In this document: piece by piece, positions 1-11,089 of the stretch
Numbering within the stretch: the stretch's first letter is position 1
How the letters are laid out: every line of letters begins with the position of its first letter
Program-made: the position numbers and the translations under genes
DNA from: Marchantia polymorpha subsp. ruderalis
Lineage: Eukaryota > Streptophyta > Marchantiopsida > Marchantiales > Marchantiaceae
Direction of reading: 5' to 3'
Assembly (NCBI GenBank): GCA_037833965.1
Contig: AP031354.1
Location: forward strand, 12,936,001-13,000,000
Length of the DNA: 64,000 nt
Notes under the pieces: generated by a model
What the model saw: the letters and a program-made list of their open reading frames with translations, nothing else
Told to the model about the DNA's origin: nothing
Database searches by the model: none

Positions 1-138
1 TGTTGATGTCGTCCTTTGATTTGGACAGTTGTCGTACTTGTCTATTCTGTAGCTTCATGTCAGAATGAAATGAACGGTGTTCATATGTTCAATTGTGAAT
101 GGCAATGTTCTCATCTCACATCTAGAGCTGTCCATCGT

Positions 139-1345
139 GAGACTTACCACGTACTCGTCTCATGGTTGGCGAAGCGTCCGGAATCACTGTGCCGAGATCG
201 TGTTTACTACAACACGTCCCGACGGACTTTTCATCAGATGACAACGACGATGAAGATTGGGGTCAAAAGTTGTCAAGGATGGGCTACAGCGGAGAAAAGC
301 CCAGTGTCTGGGTGCTAGAGGTAACCTTCATATATTAGGGCTACCATCTAATTGATTCAACTTTCGTTAAAACATAATTATTATCGATTCGAATGCAAAA
401 AACGGTTGTATTTCACTCTACTCTAGACGAACTGCAAATATTTTGAGACCCGTCTGCTTCAACCTGAGGGTTCAGGCCAAGTCCTATCGCGCAGGTCCGA
501 TGAAAATCTGACATAAGTTTGTAGGTGCGATAGCTAAAATGCTGTAAAACGATTGCTCTTTTGTGGGCTAAAACTGCCACAGAGTACAGAGTAAAATAAA
601 TTGGATATGGCATGTATGTTGTGCTAGATGCGGAATGCCTTTTTCGAGGGCTGTTTGAAGAAGATTCTACCAGTTGCAAGCAGCTTCTTGATGAAAGATT
701 CACTGTTCATGGGTGTGGTCCCAGCTACTATTTGCACTGAGGTGAGATCTGTCATTCCTCTCACGATTTTTACTTCATGTACGTATGACTTCGATAAAGA
801 TGCACTTATTTCCCACATTGTGAACAAAACATTCAGTTAGGTTTGTGATATTTATCCTTGTTCGTGATCTGGGATTCAATTACTTCCTGAGCCTGTAGGC
901 TCCGTAACATGAAAGAAAGAATGGTACAAAATTCAAGGATTTAATTTTGAACTATCATATGCACCTGTGTGTGCAGGTAGAAACGAGAGCATGCTTGAAG
1001 AGACTATTTGCTTCCAATGGTTTTCTAGCTGAATTCGAGGTACACAGGATGGTTGAATCACAATGGACCGTTGAAGGCTCGGGCAAAGAAACTTCGAACT
1101 TGTCTGAGCCTCTGCTTGTCTTCTTTTCCACTCGTCAGTTGCGCCTCTCAGATTCTCAGGTAGGCAACAAAGGAGTGTTGGGAATGTCTTTTTGCCTGTT
1201 TGGGATTTTCTTTGAATTCAGTGAGCTTAAATGTCAGTATTTATCTTATGACGGTGACGCTCTTGAGCAGGTTGAATTCGCTCGAATGCAAATAATGATG
1301 GCAGAAGAAGCTGGAGACGAAGATGGTTTTGAAGATGCCTGGTAG
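139..1345 (+). CDS. 3' part of an intron-containing gene, possible SAM-dependent methyltransferase (partial)
   Basis: Four exons can be joined in one frame, all at phase 0: an exon open from about 139 to 318 (ends V-W-V-L-E, donor GAG|GTAACC), 628-741 (acceptor TGCTAG, donor GAG|GTGAGA), 977-1159 (acceptor TGTGCAG, donor CAG|GTAGGC) and 1271-1345 with stop TAG. The 5' end lies outside the window or in an exon I cannot place. The first exon has an acidic stretch (SSDDNDDEDW); the third reads like a strand-helix-strand end of a Rossmann-type methyltransferase (SLFMGVVP, then a charged helix, then FLAEFEVHRM). The tail is acidic and ends GFEDAW. The last intron is 111 bases, divisible by three and free of stops, so it could be retained. 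The methyltransferase idea is only a resemblance in pattern; no SAM-binding motif is visible because the N-terminal half is missing. That a gene is here is moderately sure, its function is not. Confidence 0.45.
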
Positions 1346-4300
1346 TGTATGCTTGTAATGATCGATATGGCTTGAATGGTCAAATTCTTTTCCGGTGGAG
1401 AGGTATGTGGGAGTTCCTACTATTTGTTACTTTTATTGAAGATGTGAAGGAGCTTTTTTCTCGTCCGTATGGAATGTTGTGCTCCGCACACCTTCAGGAA
1501 TGAACCGAATGTCCTCATCATTTACTTCGCTTTTTTCCTTGCAGGTTTGCGCTGCGATCTGAATATTATCGCAGTTAGCATCTGATCACCCCTAAACTAG
1601 GTGAAAATACGGTGCACCAAATTGTCCTAACGAACGAAACGCGGAGTCCTGCTGCACTTCATGGACTGGAGAGCAGGATCACACCTGGTTGCAGTGTTCG
1701 ACGCTCAAACTTCCAAAAGATATGAATCGCGAGTAGGGTAAATGTGGTTTTGATCCCATTTCTAGAGTGAATCTCTATTCTGCTTCGTACACGAGGTGCT
1801 CTAGTGACATGATGTAATTACCAATTTTGTTATTTTGCCTTGTTCTTAAAAGAGGTTAGTTAACTTTCTAATTTTCTTCTTTATAATAAACTTGTACATC
1901 TGTTGGGTAGTACTTTGTCGGACATGATTCGAACAGAAATGCGAAGTTTGTTGTTGATATATAGAGAAACATGATGATAATCACCGCAGTGATATGATAC
2001 CAATTCTCTTACTGATGCATAATCAATATACATGGTTTTCGTAAAGAGTACTGGTGATAACATCATTCAGGACAAATCGGGATCAAGCCTAGACGTCAGG
2101 ACTGCAAGAAGTGAGACTCAATGAAGTTTGTATTCAAGGCCAGCCATCGTCACACTGGCGGTAAACTTACGTATGCATTGCGCATTCCTACATTTTAAGC
2201 CCGTTTCATTACCCTCTTCTGCGGTTATTAGAGGCGTCTTTGAGTTGGGAGTTTGGGACGTGGAGGCTTCTGACAGAGAGTAGCCGACTTTAGCAACAGG
2301 AGTGTTCTCTCGCTTCTCAGCATCACATGGAGCCTCACCTTCTTGACATCGTGAGGTAGACTAAAACTCGTGTTCACAAATTGCTTTCTGGCTTCATATA
2401 GAAATTTTTGCCCGGTTCTTGAAGGTCAGGTCAGCAAGTGATAAATATCACCTATACAAAGTTGTAGTAGAGGTGGTCCTCTCTTAGTAGCAGAGGAGGA
2501 ACAGAGCTAAACCACATGGTATTTACGTACTAAGCTGACATCTTTACAGAGATTGTGACCATGGTAAATATGAAGAGGTTTTTGTATATATATATATATA
2601 TATATACATTAGTTATTTACAAATATTTTTTAATGCAAATAATAATGTTTGTCACAAAAGCGTTTTTTAGATTTCATATATAACGCCAGCGAACTTGTCA
2701 ACATACACAAAGTGAAGTTGATGGGCTGTTTTTTCTTGTAACAATGTTCTCAATAAACTCGATAAAACTAGTCATAACCTACAGATAAATCAAGATTATT
2801 AACATCAAAGAGACCAATAGAAATAGATGTAAGGTATTAGTGAAAGTTTTCATTTCTATGCCCTACTTTAGTATTACTAGGGAGTTTCTATGACAGAGTT
2901 GACTTTTTTTATTTACTTCTATCCGCACCATACAATTTTTGTGGTGAACAACTTTACAATAACATAAGTCTATGGGTGTGTATAATTCATAAGGCATGTG
3001 CTGAATAATACAATATGCTACCAAATGTATTATACAATGGTAAGAGATCCACATAAGTCGTAGTTTTATCCTCATCCATCATCTACTCTTCTACCTCGAA
3101 GATATTCTCATGCATCACGTTGATGCAATCAGATATCTCATTGTAATTCGTCAATGCTACCACCGCTTGCATCTTCTTTCTAATCAAGTTTAGATTCAAA
3201 TCCATCGTTGAAGAAGTTACTGCAGCTATTTGCAAAACTCTGTATCTCTTCTTGTAGAGATTTGAGGATCTGAGTAGTTTCGAGTTAGGGAATGGCGGTC
3301 TCCAATCTTGTGTTTGCCTAACTTAGTTCAGGAACGGCTATGAATGCGCTTATCCATCTTGTGATTGTGTTCACCCTCTCTTGCCATTGTTAGAATTCTT
3401 GTGCAATGTAGATAGTTGTATTGTGATGACGCTGTAGTAATAATCGTCAGATAAGGTCCACACATGAGACGGCTTGAAAACAATGTCATTGAAATCATCA
3501 TCTTTGTCTTTCGTGCACAATGAACGTGCCGAACTTGCTCAAGAATTTTTGCTGAAGTACTTCGTCGTCATTTGTGAGACCGTTGAATGCAGCTTTTGAA
3601 ATCTGATTGATCAAAAAACTTTCCCAAGTTGCAAGAGATTAAACTTTGTCACAATCATTGTACGCACGATGACAGCATGGATGGGAATAATGAATCAGTA
3701 GCAAATGCCAAAGCATAGATCTTTGTATACGTTGTCAAGAAGTTCTGATGAATCATCAACACACTGTGTTCGTTGTCACTTAAATCCAATGCATAATTGA
3801 TTGGAAAAATTGAAAGTCTTAATGCGAAACATGCATGTGTAACACAAAATGTTGCTTCATATTACTCTAAATATTTCAAACATGAGCATATCGTCTAAAC
3901 CCTAAATGTACATCTTTTCAACGAGTGTGATTTGAAACCAAAGTTTCAGTTTGTAGCATATATCAATATCATAATGTGAGTTAATAATTGTACGTGGCAA
4001 CGATACACATGTCTATTACATGCATTTGACTTTGCTAGCACGCGGGATGATGTAATAAACAGTAATTCATCATATCTTTGCAAGGAGTATGAGCATATAC
4101 ATCTTCCAATATTTGTCCATGCACATTTTGTCTACGAAGTTTAACAAAAAATGGAACGACTTTACCATTTTGATTATAAATATGATCTGTTTTAAAACGC
4201 AATCCACTCTTGGAAATTGTTGCATACAGCCATGCAATGTTTGTAGATTGCATGAAATGCACAATCGTAGTTAAACCTAAACTTGTTTGATTTAAAATAT

Positions 4301-4937
4301 TCATTGCGAAACTTCATCATGGCGTTTGATGAATAATTGGAGAAGCAGTACATCTGTGGATTAACAAAATGTTCATTCTTGATGCATGGTAGTTATTATT
4401 CACTTTACTATCACTCCATAAAACAAAATGATCAAGAGCCTTGAAAGTATTTCTCAAAAGTCATAGTTTGCAGTTCAAAACCTTCTCTAATGGATTCATT
4501 GCAGTATCTATACGCAACTCCATTGTAAAATATTCCAAAAATATTGCAATTAGTGAAAAACTATCCAATTGATCACATGTTTATCTTGCACATTTGTGCC
4601 GCGGTCCAAGTCAAGACAGATCAAACAACATGTTGTTGAGTGTGAAAATAATATTGTTTATCACATATAAGAATTCATCCCGCATCTATAGACCACCTGT
4701 AGATTCCGTAGAAGTTAATTGAAAGCAATCAAAAAACGATTTAGAAACAACCTTCATGCTTGATGCTCAAAGTCGACAAATGACATAGTCGTGTTGTGAA
4801 TAATATGTGCAAATATTGTATCAAACTTTTGTTGTTTTTACCTTTTCAAGAAATCAAAATCCTCAACAAAATTCATGCAGACTAATTTGTTCTAGTTGCT
4901 GATAGTTAGAACCGACATATTATTGATTAATTGTAAC

Positions 4938-5081
4938 ATCTTTTGAGATGATTGAAAGTCCGCATCCAACTTATCTGTCAAACATCTTCTTTTGATATGG
5001 TCGGAATGCCACATCCAACTAATTTATTGAATATTTTCTTTTGAGATGACTAAGATGCTGCATACAACTCATCTATTGAAC
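4938..5081. repeat. Diverged tandem repeat, about 49 bp x 3
   Basis: Three successive units share the order CTTTTGA(G/T)AT, a G-rich middle, GC(A/C)ACATCCAACT-like sequence and an ending like TATTGAA. Units begin near 4938, 4987 and 5036. Divergence between units is substantial, so the array is old. Confidence 0.6.
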
Positions 5082-5651
5082 GTGTTCCCTTCTTACATCC
5101 AATATAATCATCACGCATGCAAATTATTGTCATATTGCATGCGAAACACTTGCAATATATTGATATGACATTAGCTTGCATATAACAAGCTCCCAAATTG
5201 CATTTTTTAATATTCTATTTTGATTATAGTCCTACTTCAAGAATTTAAAATCTCACGCAGTCTCATGAGAATCTGATATCACACTTGTAGCAAACAATCA
5301 TGTATTTTTAATTTGAACTCATTTTTGATAGTTTTTTAACTCAATTGCAAATTGAAACATCAATTATTTATTTTTTATGTTGGATTCAGACTCAATTATA
5401 CATAGATCTTTTGACACATTTTTTGACACAAGGAGATCATGTTTCCAACCGAAAGATAAATGATTAAAAACTATCAATTTTACTTTGATAAGTATTTTAT
5501 GTGTTGCTTATAATGTTTAACATCTTGATTTAGCTTGTCGATGTCTCGCATCAAGATCTTCACAGAATTGAGCTCAATGAAAAGATAGCCCATAGATCAT
5601 GCAAATTATAAATGTCACTTATTGACAATCTGCACTTTGTGTCAAATTGAT

Positions 5652-6050
5652 TTTAAAGATGTGTTCACAAAGGATGTGTGATATGAATTCTTTTGATCAA
5701 TTCACACACAAACACAAAAGAAGAAGAATGAAATCTTTCAACTATGAAACTAACAAACGGGACTGTCTATTCTTTGCGTCAAGATGATCTTTAAAATTTG
5801 TCCACAAAGAATATGTCATGTGACTTTTTTCATTAGACTAACATATAGACACAAAGAGAAAAGAATGAAATCTCTCGTCAATGAAACTGACAAATGTGTA
5901 TGTTTGCTCTTTGCGTTGAGCTGGTCTTCAAGATTTGTGATGTGTCTATTTCAATCATCTGGCACACAGTCATATAAAGAAGAATGAATAGTTTTGGAAC
6001 TCGCAAACAAGAACGATTTTACAACATCTATTCATTGCTCACATGGAGTT
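5652..6050. repeat. Diverged tandem repeat, about 137 bp x 3
   Basis: The order 'TTTGT-cACAAAG-(g/a)ATgTGT ... ACACAaAGA(a)GAA(g)AATGAA(A)T ... GAAACT-ACAAA ... CTTTGCGT' occurs near 5655-5790 and 5791-5926, with a more degraded third unit to about 6050. A small open frame at 5784-5987 spans the second unit and is explained by the repeat rather than by a gene. Confidence 0.55.
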
Positions 6051-7641
6051 TGGATCTTGGATTTTGATGTTGAGCGCAATTCTTGATAATAAAAAACTTT
6101 TTTAAATTCAAAAGAGGTCAGTTAGACAATTCCCAGATAAATATGATATTTGAGTTCGAATCCAGATTATTAACATACTACAATCTCACACTTGTAGTAA
6201 TCGGCTTACTAAAGAATTTTTATCATACAATTATACAAGTTATATTGATGTGGAAGTGTTATATAATAAAGCAATCTTATGCCATGTAAATAATACCACA
6301 ATTATACATTCATCTTCACATTTTAACACAAATTTAGCTGTAGATTTATTTTCACATCAAATAGAAGTTCAAAATCGAGCTGATCTCAAAATTTTTTAAT
6401 ATACACTTCTCAAGAAGTGAGATCAACTTGATTAGTCCAACATACTCCTTCTTTGATTCAAAAATGTCTCATGAAGTTGCTTTGAAAATTCATTAAATGC
6501 ATATTTCACAATAATTTTTTTAAAAATATAAAATATATAAATATGGAAAAAATATAAAAATCTTAAAAGTAAAATTATCATTATAATCATATTTTTTCTA
6601 AACAAAAACGTAAATTTTTTGAAATTGATTACATGATCATATTTGTGATGTTAAAAGTAAATTGATAGACATTGATATATCAATACATATATCAATTATT
6701 GATATAGAAAAAAATAAAATTCAATAAAATATATATTAAGCTATCTAATAGAAGTGTTAGGAGTTGAAAACTATATGTGACCTTTAATTATGGAAAAATT
6801 AAACTTTAAACAGTGAAAATAGTAATTGTGATAAATTTTGAGAGTTAAAGAATTTCATTAAATTAATGAAAAAATTATTTTGTCATTCAATATTACACCA
6901 AGATTAAGTATGATCATGTTGTTTATAATAAAAAATAGAAAATATTTTTGGACACCCTTATTTGCTAGATGTCATCAAATTGTATGATTGAAATCAATGA
7001 AATTTTTTTTATTCCTTCAAATTACTAGATTATAGAAAATTAATCTTCAAATTAAAATACGTTTAAATCAATTGTATTGAACATATATTTACGATTGATT
7101 TTTATAAAAATTTAATTTAGTCAAAATTTATACCTTAATTTTCTATAACTTTTTTTATGTTATTGAATTTTATTATATCAACTTTTTAATGAACTCATAT
7201 GAAAAAAAATTATTGTGCGAATTTATTATTTCTTCATATAATTAATATAATTTTGTTCAAGCAATAGATAGCTTTTATGTTTGTTTGATTGTAATACTAA
7301 GAGTACGGAACAATGCAATTTTGATTGCAACTATTTATGTAGTGATAAATTTTGACTTGATCTTGACAATGTTTCCTGTGAAAAAAAACTTAAAAGCAAG
7401 AAATTGTAGATGAATAATCACTTCCGCTATCAATTTCCAAACTAAATCTAACCTAAATCCTGACATCCCTCACTATCGTACTTTCAATAATGCATTGCTT
7501 GTTTGCTTGAAACATTTGATTTGACATTATTGTCTACATCACCAATTTTATTTAGACATTTGACCATAATATTGCTGCTAATTTGTGGTCTAATTTTGTT
7601 GAAATCTTTGATTGTTACATTGCTTTAACTTCGCCAAAAAT

Positions 7642-7699
7642 TTTTGACTGTTATTTGTTGGCATTGCGGGAGTAAAATGGGAGCAAATAACAGTCAAAA
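7642..7699. repeat. Perfect inverted repeat (16-bp arms, 26-nt loop)
   Basis: The left arm TTTTGACTGTTATTTG (7642-7657) is exactly complementary to the right arm CAAATAACAGTCAAAA (7684-7699). The loop is GC-richer than the flanks. One of several hairpins in the window. Confidence 0.85.
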
Positions 7700-8500
7700 G
7701 AATCATATCAGGAAATACGTTATTCATGTCTGCAAGTCTAAGTTCATGGATCACACCAGGTTACAAATAATTGATTTTCGTATGGTTCAAATTAATTGAA
7801 TGTATGTTTAGTAGATTACCTATAAAAACTTCCTATATACGTTTTAGTACATAAAATATGCTCGGATGAGTTTTGTTTGTGTATGATAATGTAAAAGAAA
7901 CATGATGTGATACTAGAAGAATATGCAGAGAGGGGATTTATGAAAATCACCAGTTTTAGGGAGGGGCTAGTTATAATTAAGATTCGGTTAATTATCTCCC
8001 ACCCTAGGCTAATGTGCTACTTCTACCCTTTTTCTGTGCCCACGCTAAGACTATATCAAATAGCTTTAGTAAACATAGGGAGAGTTGTGACAAATCACAT
8101 ACTTTTGTTCAGTAGAGTGATGAATAATTAACCCAAACTGAAGGATAACTAGCTCTTTTGCCAGTTTTATAATCAACATAATGTAACATTTTTACTCGAA
8201 TACATTTTACTTCATCACGTTAAAATGCTTTGATGTGTTATATTAATTTACATATTTGAACGTGATACAAAGTTGGCATTAAAGCCAGTCGGTCTAGATC
8301 ACCTCATGAGGGAATTTTAGTATGCACTTTGGCAACAAGGATTCGACCCAGTGTCTACTTTCTCGGTTAACATACTTTCACCAAAATTCCTAATAGACAG
8401 TTGTGGGGATGCCATCTATAGACAGTTTTAAATTCAGAATTAGGATAAATTAAAGTAAGTAGTATGTATATAATACATTGTGATACTCTTCGGTCTACTT

Positions 8501-10800
8501 TCATGTCTCATTCATGCAAAGCTTTATAGAGTGTTACCATCCTCGGTGGAATCCATATTAGACGACATAATGACAGCAATCTCCAAATCGCACCTTTTGA
8601 TAAAAGTCATTCGACCTTTACTTCGATACGTGTAAACGTAAGTAGTGCGTAACGCCCTGGTGATGCTCGTTAATGAGGGCCATTCCCATCTCAAGTTGCC
8701 GCAACGATGAACTGTAGAGTGTAGTGCTGAAGCCTGACAAGGGAAGAGTGTGCAGAAGTCGGGATATAAAGGAAGGTGTGGGCCTGAGCCTGAGGGCGAT
8801 ATTTTCACAGCCTTTCGGGAAGGTAGGCGCGAGCCAGACTCGTCGCGAGAGACACGTGGTTGGTTGCCATGAACCGATAAGCCAGCTTTCGGGATTCAGA
8901 TCTCGTCCCGACGGAGTGGAGGCAGGGCCGGCCACAAATTGTTCCCCATCTCTGCAGCAGCTCTCGACTACAGGACGCACCGCGCGAGCACTGGAAGTTT
9001 AGAGTCCACGCCAAGCCATGGTGCTGCTGGTGCGGTCCTTTTCTCGGAAGTCAGTCCTCGGGGAGGGAAGTCCTCAGGTCACGTGCATCCGGCTCGAGAG
9101 CACCAGAATCGAAGGCAAAATCTATCCACATCTCGCAAACAGGAGGCGATCCCAACATTGTGAATCATGCGCTTTGTATACTTAAAACCGTGTGCTCCAT
9201 GCGATCAGCGCAGCGACGCTAATTTTCTCTCTGCCCTGGGTGTGGGGGGAGGGGGGTAATGCGACCGTTGGTGGGGGCGGAGCCGGGCGAGTGGGAGGAC
9301 GCGAGAAGTTTCGTTCACCGCGGGGACGATGGGACGATGGGCCGATCTGCTGAAATGGCGACGCGTGGCGGACGCTGGGAGAGCTCTGAGTTCATCTGAC
9401 CGCGAGTCAGACCGAGTCTGGCCTTCAGGACACGAACTGAGAATCTAGGAAGGGGACACGCGTCGCGAGGGGAGTAGCGCTGAACTGAATGGAGTCGGGG
9501 CATCGTGGATTCGTACGAGAAAGTGCAGAGCGAGGTAGGTGCTGATCCGGTACGAGATTCAGACTCAGCAAGGTGATCTGGACGGAGTCGTGGAGACCCA
9601 CGTGGATGCCAAATGGGCAGCCAGGCGGCAGACGAGGAGTTGCTGCGTCAGCGACTTGGACAGAATCCTACAGGACCCCGGCGGGCGGGCGGGCATCCCC
9701 TCGGAAACATTTCGACACCGTCTGACCGTGACATCTGCAGACGGGGAATGTCTGCCCCTGCGCCCCTCCTCCGGCCCCCGAAGTTGCCACCTGGCAAAAT
9801 TTCAAGTTTTCCACGTCGGCCGCTTCTCCTTCTCCGCGATTCACTATGATGTCAATTATGTCAATAATCGTCGAAATGCGCACCTCGCCTGATTCTGTTT
9901 TGTTCTGTGTTGTCCGTTCCAGATTTCGAGACCGAACCTTGAGCCCGGTGAAATTCGGCCCAACGAAACCATCATGGAATAAAATAAAATTCATTTCTCC
10001 GAGCTAAAATTCCAGAAGGTTGTGGCGACGAGGAGAGGAAGGGATAAATTCCGAATCATTCGATTAACGACCAATGCGGATGCAGCAAGTGTCCCCTCGA
10101 GCTTGGAATATGTAATCAACGAGAGAAGATCCTCAATTCAATGAAGACTGCAAAATCGCTTTTTAGAATTTCTAGAATAGAGTGGCGTAAGATTTATCAT
10201 ATTCGAACGAGGCTTAGGAGCACGGAGGGAGGGAGGGAGGGAAGACGACGAGGGTGCCAAGTGGAGGAGAGGAGACGAATGCGGGGGCGACACGTGAGCC
10301 CTGAGCGATTGGGCAGGAACTGAAACTCGGGGCAAGTCAGGAAGAGGCGAAGTCATTTAAGCAGGCGGCTGGGCCACGTCCTCTCGCTCACAATTCGCAG
10401 ATCTGAAGGAGGGAGGGGACGGGAGGGGAGGGGAGGGGAGCAAGGGTCAATCGCCGAGAAGGATTTGATTTGGCGCTGATCCTGTTCTGTTCTGTTGTGT
10501 CGTGTTTTGTTGTTAGCGTGGTGGATGCGTCGCTCGCAAGGCCGACGAGGACGCACATCGGCGAGACAGCTGCCTCGCGCTGCGCTCTTGTACTCTCTCT
10601 CTCTCCCTCTCTTGCAGGAAGAGGCGAAGGAAGAAGGAGCCAGCGCCGCGAACGAGCTCAGGAGGAGGTGGAGGAGCAGGAGCAGGAGCAGGAGGTGTCG
10701 ACGGCAAGGGAGCCGAAATTCGGCCGCGCCGATTGTGCAGCGCCGCCCCGCGCCTCGACTTGTCGCCGCTGCTGCTGCTGATGCTGATGCTGCTGCTGTT
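8501..10800. other. GC-rich gene-less island upstream of the monooxygenase gene
   Basis: Base composition switches near 8600 from AT-rich to GC-rich with purine tracts (G-rich run around 9241-9257, GGGA repeats near 10219-10236). Several frames of 60-220 codons are open on both strands, but they overlap each other, are rich in Arg, Ser and Pro and show no domain. This is what GC-rich, low-complexity DNA produces by chance. I read it as promoter-proximal DNA; an unrecognised non-coding transcript or 5' exon cannot be excluded. Confidence 0.5.
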
Positions 10801-10802
10801 GG

Positions 10803-11089
10803 TATAAACAGGCACGGCTGCTCGCCGCGCTCTCGAGAGGGAGCAGCGGGCGCTCGCTCGCTCCGAGGAGGAGTCCAGTCTCGTCTCGTCTCGTGCGGAG
10901 GCAGGGAGGGAGGGAGGGAGGGAGATTCAGAGCGAGTGCGAAGCGGAGGAGAAATTCGGTCGGAGAGGTGGCGCAGAGCTCGGTTCGCAGTGCAGGGGCC
11001 GGGATCGGACAGGGAGCGAGGGGGCAAGGGGGCAAGGGAGCCGAGCAGGAGGAGGACAGATTGTCTCGGGCTGGGTGAGATTGCGGACG
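10803..11089 (+). promoter_or_regulatory. Candidate TATA box and purine-rich 5' leader of the FAD monooxygenase gene
   Basis: TATAAA at 10803-10808 sits in a GC-rich context (GGTATAAACAGG) about 280 bases before the ATG at 11090. A start of transcription about 30 bases downstream would give a leader of roughly 250 bases. The leader contains GGGA repeats (about 10903-10924) and is strongly purine-rich. No experimental support is visible in sequence. Confidence 0.4.

Larger units (their letters stand above)
1346..8500. other. AT-rich gene-less stretch with degenerate repeats
   Basis: No frame here looks like a real gene. The first few hundred bases are probably the 3' untranslated region of the gene ending at 1345. 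The rest is strongly AT-rich, with a (TA)11 run at 2585-2606, two diverged tandem arrays (4938-5081 and 5652-6050) and a perfect inverted repeat at 7642-7699. A minus-strand frame at 4035-4304 (89 codons) has an unremarkable composition and no motif I recognise; it may be a remnant of a mobile element. Confidence 0.6.

Noticed and set aside
1346..8500. An LTR retrotransposon
   Set aside because: No pair of long direct repeats, primer-binding site or polymerase motif was found; only short tandem arrays and one inverted repeat are visible.
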